Origin: Hyphodiscus hymeniophilus
Taxonomy: Eukaryota; Ascomycota; Leotiomycetes; Helotiales; Hyphodiscaceae
Length of the DNA stretch: 64,000 nt
Assembly: GCA_016508695.1 (NCBI GenBank)
Contig: VNKQ01000001.1
Location: forward strand, 93,156-157,155
Reading direction: 5' to 3'
Part shown: positions 22,671 through 34,775 of the stretch, one piece after another
Layout of the letters: every line of letters begins with the position of its first letter
Numbering within the stretch: position 1 is the first letter of the stretch
The notes under the pieces: model-generated
Seen by the model: the letters and a program-made list of their open reading frames with translations, nothing else
Database searches by the model: none
What the model was told of the DNA's origin: nothing
Program-made: the position numbers and the translations under genes

Positions 22671-25600
22671 AACTCTTTACTCCATCTCATCATCAATAAA
22701 AGAATCGCACAACCTTTCTCTTGCCACCAAAGCAGAAAATGCTATACGCCCCCTTTTTGCCTCGCTAAAGTAGCTGCCCGCACCAAACTCATTCAGTCTG
22801 AACATAAACCGTAAGCCGAAAGCTTATATCAACAATATCACAGAATTCATTCAATACAGCCTCATCACCTTCCGTATCTCTTTTTATTAATCTAACTTGC
22901 AGCAACGATGGCACCTTTAATTGTCCCTCATCGGCTACGGTTTCTCTACAGAAAGCTCTCATCTCCTATTCGTTCTCCGCCCGAACCCCGATCTAGAAGT
23001 CTACGTATTTCTTTAAGCGGCTGTGCACCAAATATCAAACAAGGAATAAAGAAAGGAAAGCAATGCACTATGGATTGTCCGGGCGCGAAACATTATTAGA
23101 CAGCAGAGGAGACTTTTGGTGATGGGGGAATTGATTTGGTGGTTGTCCGTACACCTATGATACGCATGCCGAGTTTGCAAGGAAGGTGTCTTTGGCTGGG
23201 AGACGCGGTAGCTCCTCAAAAACCCACGACATATGGGAAATTACTAGTAAAATGAAAGTTGTGGCGAAGAAAGCGTCCACAGTTTCAATGGAAGAAGCAG
23301 GTCGTGTCCCAGAGGTAGCTAAAGAAAAGCGTGAAGATACTCACGGTTTGCCATAGTAAAGCACCTTTTCTCTCCTCTTTGCGTAGTTCCCAGCTAACAC
23401 AACAGACCGATACCACGACTTCCGAGTTCCTCATAGTCCAGTACCTCGCCTTAAACTCTGCAATGGACCCAATCATCGAATGCGAAATCCATGACGACAC
23501 CGACTTCAGAGGCTGATCTTAATATTCAAAGCATCCGCTTTGGGATGGCGTCACAGGCTGCCGCCGGACACAGTGAGATTATAGCTGTTCTAATTTCACC
23601 AAAGCCAAGCCAGATATAGTAGGAGGCTTGATTGAGACTCTCAATCAGCCCGCTGCGACTTCAAAATACTCCAAGGTCGTGAAGAAGCTTGCTGCAAATG
23701 AGATCGCGTAGGATGATGAGAGAGACTTTCTATGGCATAAAGCCTTTGACTTCTAGATCTCTCAGTTATTACCACCAATACCAAACCAGTACAACCCATC
23801 CTTTTCAACGAACTGTTGAAAAGGTCTGACACTTAGCGATTGTTACTTGGTGCCCTCAAAACATTCTCATTCCTGTTAGCTACGACTCATGGTAATGGTA
23901 TGGTGATCAAGAAGAAGAGCGCAGCTCCAGACTTGTGTCTACCAACGCACGTAGAGCCTTCACTGGTGGAGCAGGTCCGCAGACGATATTAGGATGGCAT
24001 GGAAAGTAAACATAGGCATCTTGGGCTGTGTTCTGAGCGATGCTATTCCATTGCACGGCTGTTGTAAATCAATGGCATTGAACCCCTTCTGGACATTCTG
24101 ACAGTGGCAGTACCAAGGTTTTGGTTTCAATACTTCTAAGATTAATATGAGCGTTATTCGCCAAGGATAAAATGCGAGACAAGCTCAGCATCATCATTAT
24201 ACTGCAGGTCTGTGATCAGAAGGCAATCGAGCATTGCATTTCTGATGCTTTGGGCTGGCCTTCCCCATTAGCAACGGAATCCGATTGAATAGTTTCCCAC
24301 CCAATTCTCTTAACGTTTTTCATTCGCATTTGGAGTAAAAAGGATAATGAGGTGCTGAAGAAGTTCGAACGTAGAATGGGAGGTTCGAGCGGATCACATG
24401 AAGATAGCATGTCTCCAGGAGCCGTCGATGGAATCCGTACTTCTTCGGTTGCATGTAAAGCGAGCTATTGGCGAAGACGTGGCAGGAGATTCACGGATGC
24501 TCCCAAACGCTTGAAGGGGTTTAATGAAAACGTTGGAGGAATTAGAAGAACGAGTTGTAGCGTTGATCCGCAACCAGGGGCTTTGCCTTACGTGAGAGTA
24601 GCATAGGAACCCCCTCAATAGAATACAAGAAGATATACGTTATAGAACTCGGTAGCCCTTAGGAAGTCGCTGCTCTTAAGCTGTCTTCCGTCAAGCCCGC
24701 CTACAAACGGAGTGCGCTCCGGGATATCCATTTCGAGTTGGTGCAAAAGTCGCTATAGAGACTTGGCTCTGGTTCTATCTCTTCTAACGTATACTTCACT
24801 TCCTTATTAAGGATGTCTAATAACCATTACTCTAAAGTATCGATGGCTTCCGCCTGGGATGAGTACAATAGCTCGCGGACAAACAAGTGCAGCTCTACGT
24901 TCTTGTGCGTGCGCAGAGAGCTAGCTGGCAACCGTGAGCTAAATATCAAGACCGTAAAGTAAGAACGAGAATTGATGCGCATGCCGCGGCGAGCTGCCCG
25001 AAAGCCATGGCAAGGTTCTAGTCCGAGCTCCCTTGTGCCCCCCCTATTACACAAAGCCAGACCACAATGACAGCAAGCCATAGCCAGCTAGCACTGAGCG
25101 GTAAGTCGCGCCACATGGTATCAACCTGCCAAAATATCTCATAATAAAGGCGGCGGACGTTCTTAAGATGATCGAACGGTTGAAACCGGTGTGGTACCGC
25201 GATCGGATACGTCCACTACTTGATGAGCGCAAGATCTGGACATAGTGGCGAGAAGGCTTACACAGTGTTGTAAATGCAGCTCTCGGTGACCCATCCCTTC
25301 AGCGTATCCGAACTTTTAGCTAAGGTAGGGTGCTTTCCGCAGTCTGTCAGTAGCGATGGCTTGCGTAGTTTGTTTAGTAGTTGGCGAGCTGATAGGACCT
25401 GATCGCGAATACAAGCTTCGTTCAAGTAGTACGGACAATAACCGCTGTGCCATCCTCTATAACAGGGGTCTCCGACTTTGAGTTCGACTCTGTTGGGTCG
25501 TAATTTAGGATCTCAGTGGCTCTTGCTTTGATTGCAGAGAGATCAAGAGAGATCAAGAGATCAAGTAGAACAAGTCGAACAGAGAACGAACCCGTCGCGG

Positions 25601-25675
25601 TTTACAGTACTGACAAAGTGAAACTACTCAGATTGATCAAACACGTCAACGAATAAAATGAGATTGACAACTCAC
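22671..25675. other. Gene-poor stretch with scattered coding-like remnants
   Basis: Apart from the ankyrin-like fragment at 23505, there are short protein-like pieces (for example around 23240-23330 and 24360-24600) broken by stops and frame changes. None can be assigned. A short direct repeat of GAGATCAA lies at about 25540-25565. Confidence 0.3.
23505..23604 (+). pseudogene. Ankyrin-repeat fragment
   Basis: In one frame the sequence reads EADLNIQSIRFGMASQAAAG followed by HSEIIAVLIS, the consensus layout of one ankyrin repeat (xADVNxx..xALQAAAxxGHxEIVxLLI). Flanking repeats are not readable. It is probably the last trace of a larger ankyrin protein of the kind often fused to NLR or HET proteins. 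Confidence 0.4.
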
Positions 25676-26240
25676 TTCGACTTCTTGTACCGTAGTAATG
25701 CCGTAGGATGGGACCCATCGCTTCCATTTGCCATGGTAGTCGAAGAACTGCTTCAGTAAACGGTGATATATCTCGGTATCACATTCTATTGCTGGCTGTT
25801 TTTTACCAGTCTTACAGTACAACTACATTTTTGTTCCATCTGGGTTTCGATTATAAAGCGCCAACCTGAAGAAGTGGCTCGTAAACAAGGCACGGCGACT
25901 ACAATTTGATCGCCGCCTCTTTCCAAACAGAGAAAGCAGTACTGTCCAGCCTTGCCAGACAATCATCCAGAGTGGAGAGGGTCTATTGTGGAGTTGTAGT
26001 AATGCTCTCTCGATGCCGGCACATTCTTCTGTTTCCCGCCATACAGCTGATGCTTTCAGATACAGTAGCTTGACAAATGGTGGAGGCGAATATCCATATT
26101 GATCGTAAAGTAAGCGCTATAAGGCGTTTACGACACTTGGTGACTGAATACTACATGGATACAGGACTGGAAACATTGGCGAATTGTTTTTGGCGACTGA
26201 TCCTGCGAAGCGTTCTCTTTATCTATTGCAGAAGATGATT
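25676..26240 (-). pseudogene. Fungal-specific protein remnant with two TAG stops in one frame
   Basis: A single minus-strand frame reads continuously through two TAG codons (26117-26119 and 25823-25825), both where Gln would fit (VNAL-stop-RLLYDQYGY and DGTKM-stop-LYCKTGKK). Coherent blocks include ALLQLHNRPSPLWMIVWQGW, ALFTSHFFRLALYNRNPDG, KTGKKQPAIECDTEIYHRLL and YHGKWKRWVPSYGITTVQEVE. The pattern is strongly protein-like and resembles a fungal hypothetical family, but I cannot name it. Confidence 0.5.
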
Positions 26241-26516
26241 CAACTCCCAATGCGCCGACGAGATTTTTCATCCTAAAGTTGGGATAAAGGTGTCCAATTT
26301 CCTATTGAGATGTGGAATGGTTTGGAAGAAAGGGGTGGAGTATCTCCTCTGATATATAAATTTAATTTCTAACGGAACCAGTCAGCGACAATTCGAAACC
26401 TGCTTCGCTTTAAGTACATATTCTGGCCTAACAAAAGGCGTGCGACTTTCTTCGTTTTCAGTAGTTCTAGCAAAGTACCATGCCCTCTTAATACGCATGG
26501 CAAGACTCAAGTATTC

Positions 26517-28076
26517 ATGAATACTTCAACCATCCAAGCATACCTGAGCTCAAAATACCGATCGATGGATTCACTATCCTCAACGGCCACCGTGTTAGTG
26601 TTACAAGAAATCCCTGGGTTACATTGTGGCACTTCCGATTTGCCACTCACAACCCTGAGGAGAAAACAAATGCAACTAATCCCACGTTCGGAGAGTGGCA
26701 ACAAGTCGGCGGCACAGACGATTGGCTTGTTCTCCCTCAAACTTCTCTCTGGATTGATGCGCTATCATCAATCAATCAAATGGAAAGAAAAGATGCCAGC
26801 AAGTGAGCATGATGGGGGAAATCTACAAGTGCGCACAATGCGTCCATTTATGGTTAGGCCTTTCGACAGCCAATACTGCTACGAAGTTGATGTGCACACA
26901 GGAAATGATGACAGTTCCACATCGCTTGGAAGCTTATGTGAAATTTACCTTCAGTTCTGGCGTGCTCAGTTTTCTATCGATGTGTAGTGATAGTGACGAT
27001 GAGGCAAAAAACGAAGATGGCAAGAGCTCCAAGGTTCGGCAAGCCGGAAACAACTCGACAGGAAATAACTTCTTTCGAAATGGAAATCATTACATACAAT
27101 TAATGGCGAACTTTGGTCAACGGTAGTGTCGTGTCCATGGCTCAAATAATGGAAGAATTTATCAAACGGAACCAGAGCTCAGAAGGGTGGACTCCCTTGA
27201 GGCTCTGTTTGTCAATTCTACGAAACGCAACTGCAACTGTTGCGATCCGAACCATCTACTTGCCCTTGCTTCCTGGGTTCCGGATTGGAGATGTCGTGGA
27301 GATATGGTTGTTGACAGCTTGACTCCTAAACCATCGTCCAAAGCTTCAGGCTCAAGAGAGGCAATTGCACATACTCATCTCCTCAAGACAACCTTGATCT
27401 GTAAAGGCCTCTTGCTCGGCTTCATCAAAACTCTACAAAAAAGAGTGCAAGATGCAATGAGCTTACATTTACTAAGTCGATCTATTCACATATTCATCTC
27501 CAAAGTCTTCGAAGGTCCTGAATTTCCAAACCGTGGATCGAATCTGGAGAAAACTTTCGAGGAGCTTTATCGCATGGCAGGAGCAATGAACCCGAAATGC
27601 TGTTGTAGCATAGATTTGATCGAATTTATGACTTGAGTCATGTAAAATTCTAATCTGTCTCGATATTCCGAATATTGCGATTCCATTTTCTAGGGCCTGG
27701 ATCTAATGACTGCAATAGACAAACTTGGATCGTCTCTTAGTTACATTAATTTATTCACAGCCAAATTACTTTCCACTTCGTCAGGGGAATCTCTTGGAAA
27801 CTTTGGCCTTTTATGACTAGGAGAATGTTACCCATTTTGCATAGAGGGCGACATTATTGCTGTTTTATATGGCTGTGATTAAGCAATTGCGCTTCGTCCT
27901 GACCCAATGTCACGTGGCAGATATAGATTTGTAGGGGAAGTTCTTCTTCCTTCTTTTTTGAATGGAGAAGCACTTGGAAAGTTTGAAGAGCAGGATATCA
28001 TACTATGGAGATGGTATCTAACAGCAGAGTCTTGCGATCAAGCCATTCAAAACCGCTTCGTAGTAGACTACCTGTA
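26517..28076 (+). pseudogene. HET-domain protein pseudogene
   Basis: HET motif 2 is clear around 26745-26870: SLWIDALSSINQMERKDASK, then after a frame change VSMMGEIYKCAQCVHLWLG (family form: LWIDAICINQ...R...MGxIYxxAxxVxxWLG). Further on are LASWVPDW (27265-27290), the usual linker motif in this family, and from about 27845 the C-terminal block GDIIAVLYGCD ... ALRPDP ... YRFVGEV ... NGEAL, interrupted by a stop. The first HET motif is not readable. Intact relatives trigger vegetative incompatibility and cell death. This copy has at least one frameshift and one or more stops. Confidence 0.7.
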
Positions 28077-29440
28077 GCCCAGGATATTTTGTTGATTCCG
28101 CCAGGGCAGGTAATTAATATGAATCCGTAAAATGCAAGTATGATTTAAGGAATGAAGGTGCAATAAACGCCCTCTTAATGAAATGGCAGATACGTTACTG
28201 AAACAATAGAGATATACCAATGCTATTCGAGAATCACTTTACAACTGAGATATCCCTGCGTCACAATGGAATATAGACAATGTATCCATTCTATTAAATC
28301 GATGGCCCAACCAGATAGATCTGCAGTAGTAATACATCAGGCTTGGCTGATGCCGCTAGTGAAACGAGGAAGAAATTCAAGAAGATGGCTGGACCTGCGC
28401 ACAAAAAGTTCGGGAGACCCAGCTCTGGTATCCATATAAGCGTAATGCCCCTTCACAGGTTTTCGGCCCATGCTAAGATTAGCGGGATGCACTATCCGCC
28501 CCCTTCTCTTGATTCATTCGAGGCCCACAAACGGCTTGGACTCCATTAGTGTTTTATTGGTGCCAACAAACACAGAGAGCGCCCCTTCCTTAGATGGCCC
28601 TCCTAAAACTATTCGAAACGGAAGGAGGTCATTCAGAACTTCTGCGATTTCAAAGCCGAGAATTTGGTTCTCGTGATACCATGCGAGTATGTAAGAATAG
28701 TAAATACTATTAAGCTTCAAATGTGCTTCAACTGTCTTTAAGGCCGAACTGGGACCATCCAAATTCTGCCCGACCATTGTATGTCCTCGGTGTCGCATAT
28801 AAGTTCTTGTAGTGAGGATACTATCACCTCCGTGATTTGAGAGGGCTTTCTATTACTTTCAATCGTGACTGAAACATGTACTGCGAACTGTATACTTCTA
28901 AATGGAGTAGCCATTCTCTTTGCCTCTTGAAGCCCGATATGTCGCTCCAAACTGCCTTGATAGCACTGGGCACCGAATTGAGTTTGCGTAACTATTGCAT
29001 TGGTAGGGCATGAGAATTCAGGTCGTCTTTGAACCAATGTTTCTGATCGAGGTTCATTTGTCATCAGTGCATCACTCTTAGTTCAATCCATCAGGCTCTG
29101 AATACCTCCGATCATGAACGAGAACAAGAGACGTCGCACTGCCGGGCGGAGGATTCCTCATATTAGCATAAACGTTGACAGAGAGATTCCCCCTTTCCTT
29201 ATTTTGACTCTCCCAAATGCTTCTTGCTACGGCAAGACAAGTCTGTCGGAGGTGTACAGTACCCTCCCAAATATTTCTCACTTCCCGCGATGTAGCAACG
29301 GAATTCATGTGCTGTCTCCCTGTGCTGTCCATTCCGTAGAATTTGATTGGCGGCAACTAAGTAGAGCGAAGAATAATCTGGGTTTTAGAGTTCGCAGCAT
29401 GTATACATCAGTTGATGAACCTTCACTAGTCCAGCTTATT
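28077..29440 (-). other. Probable decayed 3' part of the minus-strand HET gene, or a separate remnant
   Basis: Minus-strand frames at 29356-29078 (REVRNIWEGTVHLRQTCLAV...), 29064-28738 and 28798-28514 look weakly protein-like and follow the HET pseudogene in the right direction. Stops and frame changes separate them, and no domain is recognised. 28077-28513 holds nothing I can identify. Confidence 0.3.
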
Positions 29441-30457
29441 TTAGGTGAAGCCACCCTTTCTACAGCACCACTCTTGGCAGAAGCGGTCGCACGGCTGGGA
29501 GGAAGAAGGTCTTCTGTGGATCAAGATTCTGAGGCGTTCCCCATGACGCGGAAAGGGTCTGTCAGCGAGCCACTGTTGAATGATATCTTTTGGCAGCCGT
29601 TGAAAAGGTTTGGCACCTTTTCCAAGTAGAAGAGGGGTTTGGTCGTCCAAAATACTTTAGCAAGAAGTATGCCTCATCTCCAAGAACGGTAGTAATCCGC
29701 GTTGATGCCTATGGCATTCTGACAGTGATGTGTGCTTCAGAGGTTTAGAATCGTCCGTAAGTGTATTGCAGTAAATATGCGCTGTCCGTGACATTGACTC
29801 TGCTAGCCAACCCCTGTCTGCAATATATGGGGCCCAATATATGCCTACTCCTGAGAATAGAATTGGACATTGCAAGGCGCCAAAAGATACTGAAACGTTC
29901 ATCCTCGAGCAACCCATTCGCTGAGGAGGAAAGCCAAAGCGTCTGCCGCGTTGATGTCTTTCAAGTCTTGAGTCTAATCCTGGGGCCATAGCTTTGTAGC
30001 TCTTTTTAATCTGACCGAAAGAGCTGAGGTACGTCGCTCAAATGCGCATAGCAGACTTGAGAGTCATTATTCAGGAAAATATCGTGTTGATCGCCTCTAA
30101 TTGCTCAGCAGAACTTGATATATCGGTCCAGATAGTCTTACACCACAGATACGCGAGATTGTCACGCTCGGCTTGTTCGCATGCATTAGTTACCCTGAGG
30201 GCTCCCCTTCTTGTGCTTGATTTCGTCGCGACTATGTTACCAATCATCAAATAGGGTTCCCGGCCTCTTGAGCTTGTAAACATATCCAGAAGAATAGCAT
30301 AGCGTGGAATGTCGGGGCCATAGAGCTCATATTCATCTCGTGTTTGGACATTTGCATCCTGTAGAGTCGCAAAGTGATCAGAGACAGCCTTTTCAGGATT
30401 AGAATAATGATAAAAAAAGGAAATTGCACGAGATAACATATCGAAAGCTCTTACCAT
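29441..30457 (-). pseudogene. Second HET-domain pseudogene, minus strand
   Basis: Frame 30457-30071 reads YGPDIPRYAIL (HET motif 1 region, usually PxYAILSHTW), ACEQAERDNLAYLWCKTIWTD followed by SSSAEQLEAINTIF (motif 2, usually CxxAxxDGLxYxWIDTCCID..SSAELxEAINSMF). A frame change gives CYAHLSDV (motif 3, CYxYLSDV). About 29700-29640 gives DEAYFLLKYF, and 29650-29560 gives TPLLLGKGAKPFQRLPKDII, matching the LAYSLLGIFxxxMPLLYGEGxKAFxRLQEEI motif of this HET subfamily. The WG of motif 1 and the order of frames show it is dead. It converges with the plus-strand HET pseudogene. Confidence 0.7.
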
Positions 30458-30582
30458 TCCGGTCTTGCTGTAAATAAATTATTTTGCCCCTACAAATTAA
30501 TCCTTGCAAGGACAGCACAGCATGGAAATGGTACTACATCACCATAGCAACAAGCGCCTGCCCTATTGGTCCATGACCAAAC

Positions 30583-30777
30583 ATGTGTAATTATTTGGTA
30601 CAACAAATTACACATCTTTGATAATTGTAAGAGTGTAAATTACCCTGGTTTCCTAGCAAACCAGGCTCAGTTACTTTCGGTAACTAATCGCAATATTACT
30701 GTGTTCTCAGCCGACTAACACATTTCCCGACCTCGGTAGCAAAGATGTGTAATTATCTGGTGCAGAGAATTACACAT
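30583..30777. mobile_element. Candidate MITE with palindromic ends
   Basis: Two near-identical 33-bp palindromes (30583-30615 and 30745-30777), each ATGTGTAATT, a 13-base spacer, then AATTACACAT, bound a 195-bp segment. As inverted termini the match extends to ATTACACATCTTTG on the inner side. No clear target-site duplication is visible. It could instead be a pair of protein-binding palindromes about 780-970 bp upstream of the Ulp1-like gene. Confidence 0.45.
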
Positions 30778-30999
30778 GCTTGAGTATCATGTGACTAGAG
30801 CTACACATGCTTACTCCCAACCAAGATTACTGCACTCAAGCAAATCAATCAATTACTCAGTCATTGAATCATCATATAATAAATCAGCTGCTGCATACCA
30901 TAGTCTACGTCATCTTTTGTTATGATGCTTTTATACAACGATCACTTTAGGAATGATCCCTCTTGCGATCGGACGAGGCTGTGAGATGCCTCAGGTTGT

Positions 31000-31555
31000 T
31001 TGTCAACAATGGTGTGCAGCCTCGCTTCAATCAACGCGACTCCCTCAACGTTCACGATCGCAGTTCTCCTCCTCCTACATTACTTAATCTTTCAGATACT
31101 GGCCTTGAATATCTGCGACTCTCGTGCTTGGTTCACTACAGATCCCTCCTCCTCCCTCCATCCTCTACTCATACCCTCTTGCCTCGTCCATCGATCGACC
31201 CTCGACCATCTACATCCACGATTCTGCCTCCTCAACATACCTGACCTCCTCTGTCATACATACGCCACATCCTTCGATCTCATACTTCTATGCGCTGCCC
31301 TCAGCAGCTCTCTGCGACCCCAAACTCCTTATCGCGAGATCCACGACTCTCCGCTGCCTCAATCTTTGCGAAGTCTCTCCTCGCCATTCGCGACTCCTCC
31401 CTCGACATCTACGAACTCTCCCCTTTACCTCGTCATGAAACCGCAAGTCTGTCTGCTACATCGACGTGCGCAACTCTGTCTTCTCACCTCAACAAGTGGT
31501 TACAACCACATAACATGTCGCTTTGATCCTTCCTCGACACGATTTGGCCTTCAAC
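31000..31555 (+). promoter_or_regulatory. Pyrimidine-rich leader of the Ulp1-like gene
   Basis: The 550 bp before ATG 31556 are strongly C/T-rich (repeated CCTCCTCC, CTCTC and TCATC). All three frames stay open for long stretches only because of this composition, so I treat it as promoter and 5' UTR rather than coding sequence. Confidence 0.5.
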
Positions 31556-34500
31556 ATGAGTCTTGACGTCGCAATCAAGCATTTCGAGGAAGCATACGCA
31601 CTCCTTGGCAGTACAAAAGATAACAAAGCTCTCGAGAAATGGCTGGCCCTTCAAAAAGCATTCGCCGAGGATCAGGGCTATGATGTTCTATTCCAGGAAT
31701 GGGTTTTGCAGCAAGGAAGGGTGAAGGCAAATATGGTTAACACCATCCTTCATCTTCAATATGAAAATCACTACACATCGCTGTCAAGGGACAACTCCAG
31801 GCTGGTCAAGCAGATAGTGGTCAGTTTGAAATTACACAGCCAATGGGTTCTCTACCTTGCCCTGGGCGAGTCTCTCATCAAATCTCGGAAGTCGTTGGAA
31901 ATCCTGACACGCCTAATCAAAAAATACCCGAATTTGGACCTCGAGGTGATTCTGCTGCATCTCCGGCGCGCAAGACAGGCCACCCGCGATCGCACCATTG
32001 GTGCTGGTCACAGAGGACTTCGCAAAGACTTGGGGATTATCACACTCAGCGATGTTCGTACTGCAGAGACAACGATCGTGGAATCTGGAGGTGCTGCACA
32101 TCCCGCATCGAACGCATCGAATGCGGATATCGGAGGAAGGGAGCATTCTGAGGTCGTTGCATCGAACACACGAGTGGAAGGAGGAAATGGGCCCAGAGCC
32201 TTTGTAAAGAGTGAGGAAGGATCGAATAGAGAACTCGGAGGAGGAGAGGAACTTGAAGCTGCTGGGCTTATCGAAGACGAGTCTGATTTGGGGACCAAAG
32301 GAGAGGGATCCGATGCTGCTGAGCCTGCGGAAGTGGATGATGATGAGGATTACTTGCAGAGAAATTCCGGATGCTCAGTATCATCGGATGTTGAAGGCGA
32401 TGATTCTGCCTGGGATGGAGGCTTGGATGGTTCATCCATTGGGGAGGTATTCTCCAGATGGCAAGGCAGTATGCTCAACTTCTTTTGCCTTTCAAATTGA
32501 GACATTATACTAATTCATTGTAGAAAGAAAGTTGACTTCTCCCGATTCCCCAGAATTAGCACGTCATGCGCCTCGTCCGTTGGATGACTTTGATGATTCG
32601 TTTCAATTCAATTTCTCCGGCAACAGTCGCCAGCCGCGAGTGCAGCCCACAACGCCCACCAAAGAGCAAGGACAAATTGACTTCGTCGACGATTCCCTAC
32701 CTATGTTCGACACTGGTCGAATGGATCATTTCCAGGAATTAGGGTCTACGCCGGATGTTTCCATGTCAATATGCAGCGAATGGGAAACGCAAACCAGCCT
32801 GGAGGACGATCCTCTATCTCCATCTCCACGATTTCAAACCTCCTCCCGAGATTTGCCAAAGGAAGATTCACTAAGCTTGCCATGGCTATCCAAACAGAGC
32901 GCGTCTGGTCAAAAATGCTCACGGGACTGGGGAGTTGACGATGAACTCCAGATTGGCCGGATAATTGTGAGAAAGAAAGACGTCGCAACTTTGGAAGACG
33001 GGCAATGGCTGAACGATGAGATTGTCAACATTTGTGTGAAGATCCTTGTCCTTGCGGCTCCACATCGATCGCTAGAGTTCTCCAGTTTCTTTTACTCGAC
33101 GTTGACTCAAAGCCTTGGCAAGGGCATGTCCTTTAATTATGCAGCAGTCGAACGCTGGACTCGGAACTTGAATATTTTTGCTTCGGACTACGTTATTATC
33201 CCGATTCACCAAAACGACAACCATTGGTCCTTAGCGATCATTGCCAATTTATCATCTCTCGTATCATCAGGTGATGAGTCTTGCCTTATTCTCACAATGG
33301 ACAACTTGGACCAGAGCGGTACGCAAAATCGGCAAATCTTTTCGACTTTGTCAAAGTATCTCTTGACTGAAGCTGCGACGAAGCTGCAGAGGACAATAGC
33401 GCCCACGAGAGTTCAATGGAAACATGCTCGAGATGCTCCACCCCCTGAGAAGCGTAATAGCTGGGATTGCGGCGTGTATCTGATCCTCAACCTACTGAGG
33501 TTCTTGCGAGATCCGCAAGCTCTCATCTCCTCTCTAGAGCCTCAGCTCATTGTTCATCCCTTTGTTGTAACCTCGGAAGACCGTGCCTGGATTCGGTCTT
33601 GCCTTTTCGAAATCAAAAGTCATCAAGCCGATTGCAGATTATCAAATGCTTCTGCTACATCTTTGCTGCCGTCCACATCTTCAAAGATAGTGAATATAAC
33701 TTTTCAGCTTCCCGGCTCAGTGTTCTCGTCTTTCGCCACCAACTCAAGCGTCCAGTGCTTTACACTGCAACTTCCTTTACAAAAGTCACTCGAGATTGAG
33801 GAAACCCCAGCGGAACGTCAAGCTCTTTGCATTGATACGACAACCCACTCAACCGAGACCCCGCCATTAGACACCTCATCGGGTTGCAAACCTGTCCCAG
33901 AACCTCTGTCCCACAGAGATTCCTTTGACAAACTCGCTCGTATCCAACGTGATGTTGCTGGAGATATGATCGCACAAGCAGATACGTTCACAATGGTCAC
34001 CGCAATCCAAACTTTTCTGGACATAGAGACCAATTTCAATCAGCACATTGTTCAATACTTCAAGCCTGATACCATTCATGTTGATATTGCCCAGTGGCGT
34101 TCTATTACTGCTGGTTCTGGCGCAACGGATCTTTCGAGCTGGATTACCTCGAGACCAAAACCCCAGAATGATGTGGCATTATCACGCGGTGCTTGTAAGT
34201 ACTCCGCACCTTTCGTCACATTGAAGCTAATTGCCGACGTAGCTTTATCTCCAAAATCCACGAGAGTCCGCTATCATTACGCCTCTGTAAGTGCAGCCAA
34301 TGACCTTGCCGTACAACTGCAGCTCGACCAGAAGACATTCGAAGATGCAATTCAGATTGGACATATTCTACAACATCTCATTTCCGCATTGGAAGATCTC
34401 TTGACTAGGAACAAGACCAAGCTCCAGTCTGTTTCGGCAACTTATGAGAGCCAGAAAAGTCTGTTTTGTAGTGGCCTCCCCGGGCCGGAATTTGATTTCT

Positions 34501-34775
34501 ATCGAGAAAAATGGCTGTCGGATGTCGGAGATCAGATCCGAAGTCTTGAGGCCACAACAGAAGAATACACGAACTTTGATGGAGAGCTCAATTTAGTTTA
34601 TGGCAGAGTCCTCGTAGCCCAGAGACTTGGGACGCGGTGGCAGGAGGCATTGGCAAAGGTAGTCGAGGAGAGTAAGGAGAGTATCAGAGGATATCTTGAA
34701 GAAGAAGAGAAATGGGAGCAAGAAAGGGGCAGAGCTGTGAAAAGACTCAAGGGCCTCGTCGAAGGAAACACCTGA
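31556..34775 (+). CDS. Ulp1/C48-type SUMO-protease-like protein
   Basis: Two exons, 31556-32468 and 32524-34775, with a 55-bp GT-AG intron restoring frame (SRWQGKRKLTSPD), give about 1054 residues. The first ~170 residues form a helical region; 170-310 are acidic and disordered. The C48 core lies at ~450-680: LEDGQWLNDEIVN, DYVIIPIHQNDNHWSLAII with His538, LTMDNLD with Asp564, and NSWDCGVYLILNLL with Cys620, so the His-Asp-Cys triad is present. The Gln usually six residues before the cysteine (QxNxxDC) is Lys614. The C-terminal ~370 residues are helical, ending in a charged coiled coil. Ulp1 enzymes process or remove SUMO, mostly at the nucleus. The extra regions make this far longer than canonical Ulp1; it resembles expanded fungal C48 families of unknown substrate. 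No lesion was seen. Confidence 0.8.

Noticed and set aside
25462..25500. GAGTTCGACTC resembling a tRNA T-arm
   Set aside because: No 7-base T-loop with a 5-bp stem, and no anticodon or D-arm upstream.
31000..31566. 188-codon Ser/Pro/Leu-rich open frame before the Ulp1-like gene
   Set aside because: All three frames are open because the stretch is C/T-rich; it looks like a pyrimidine-rich promoter and leader.
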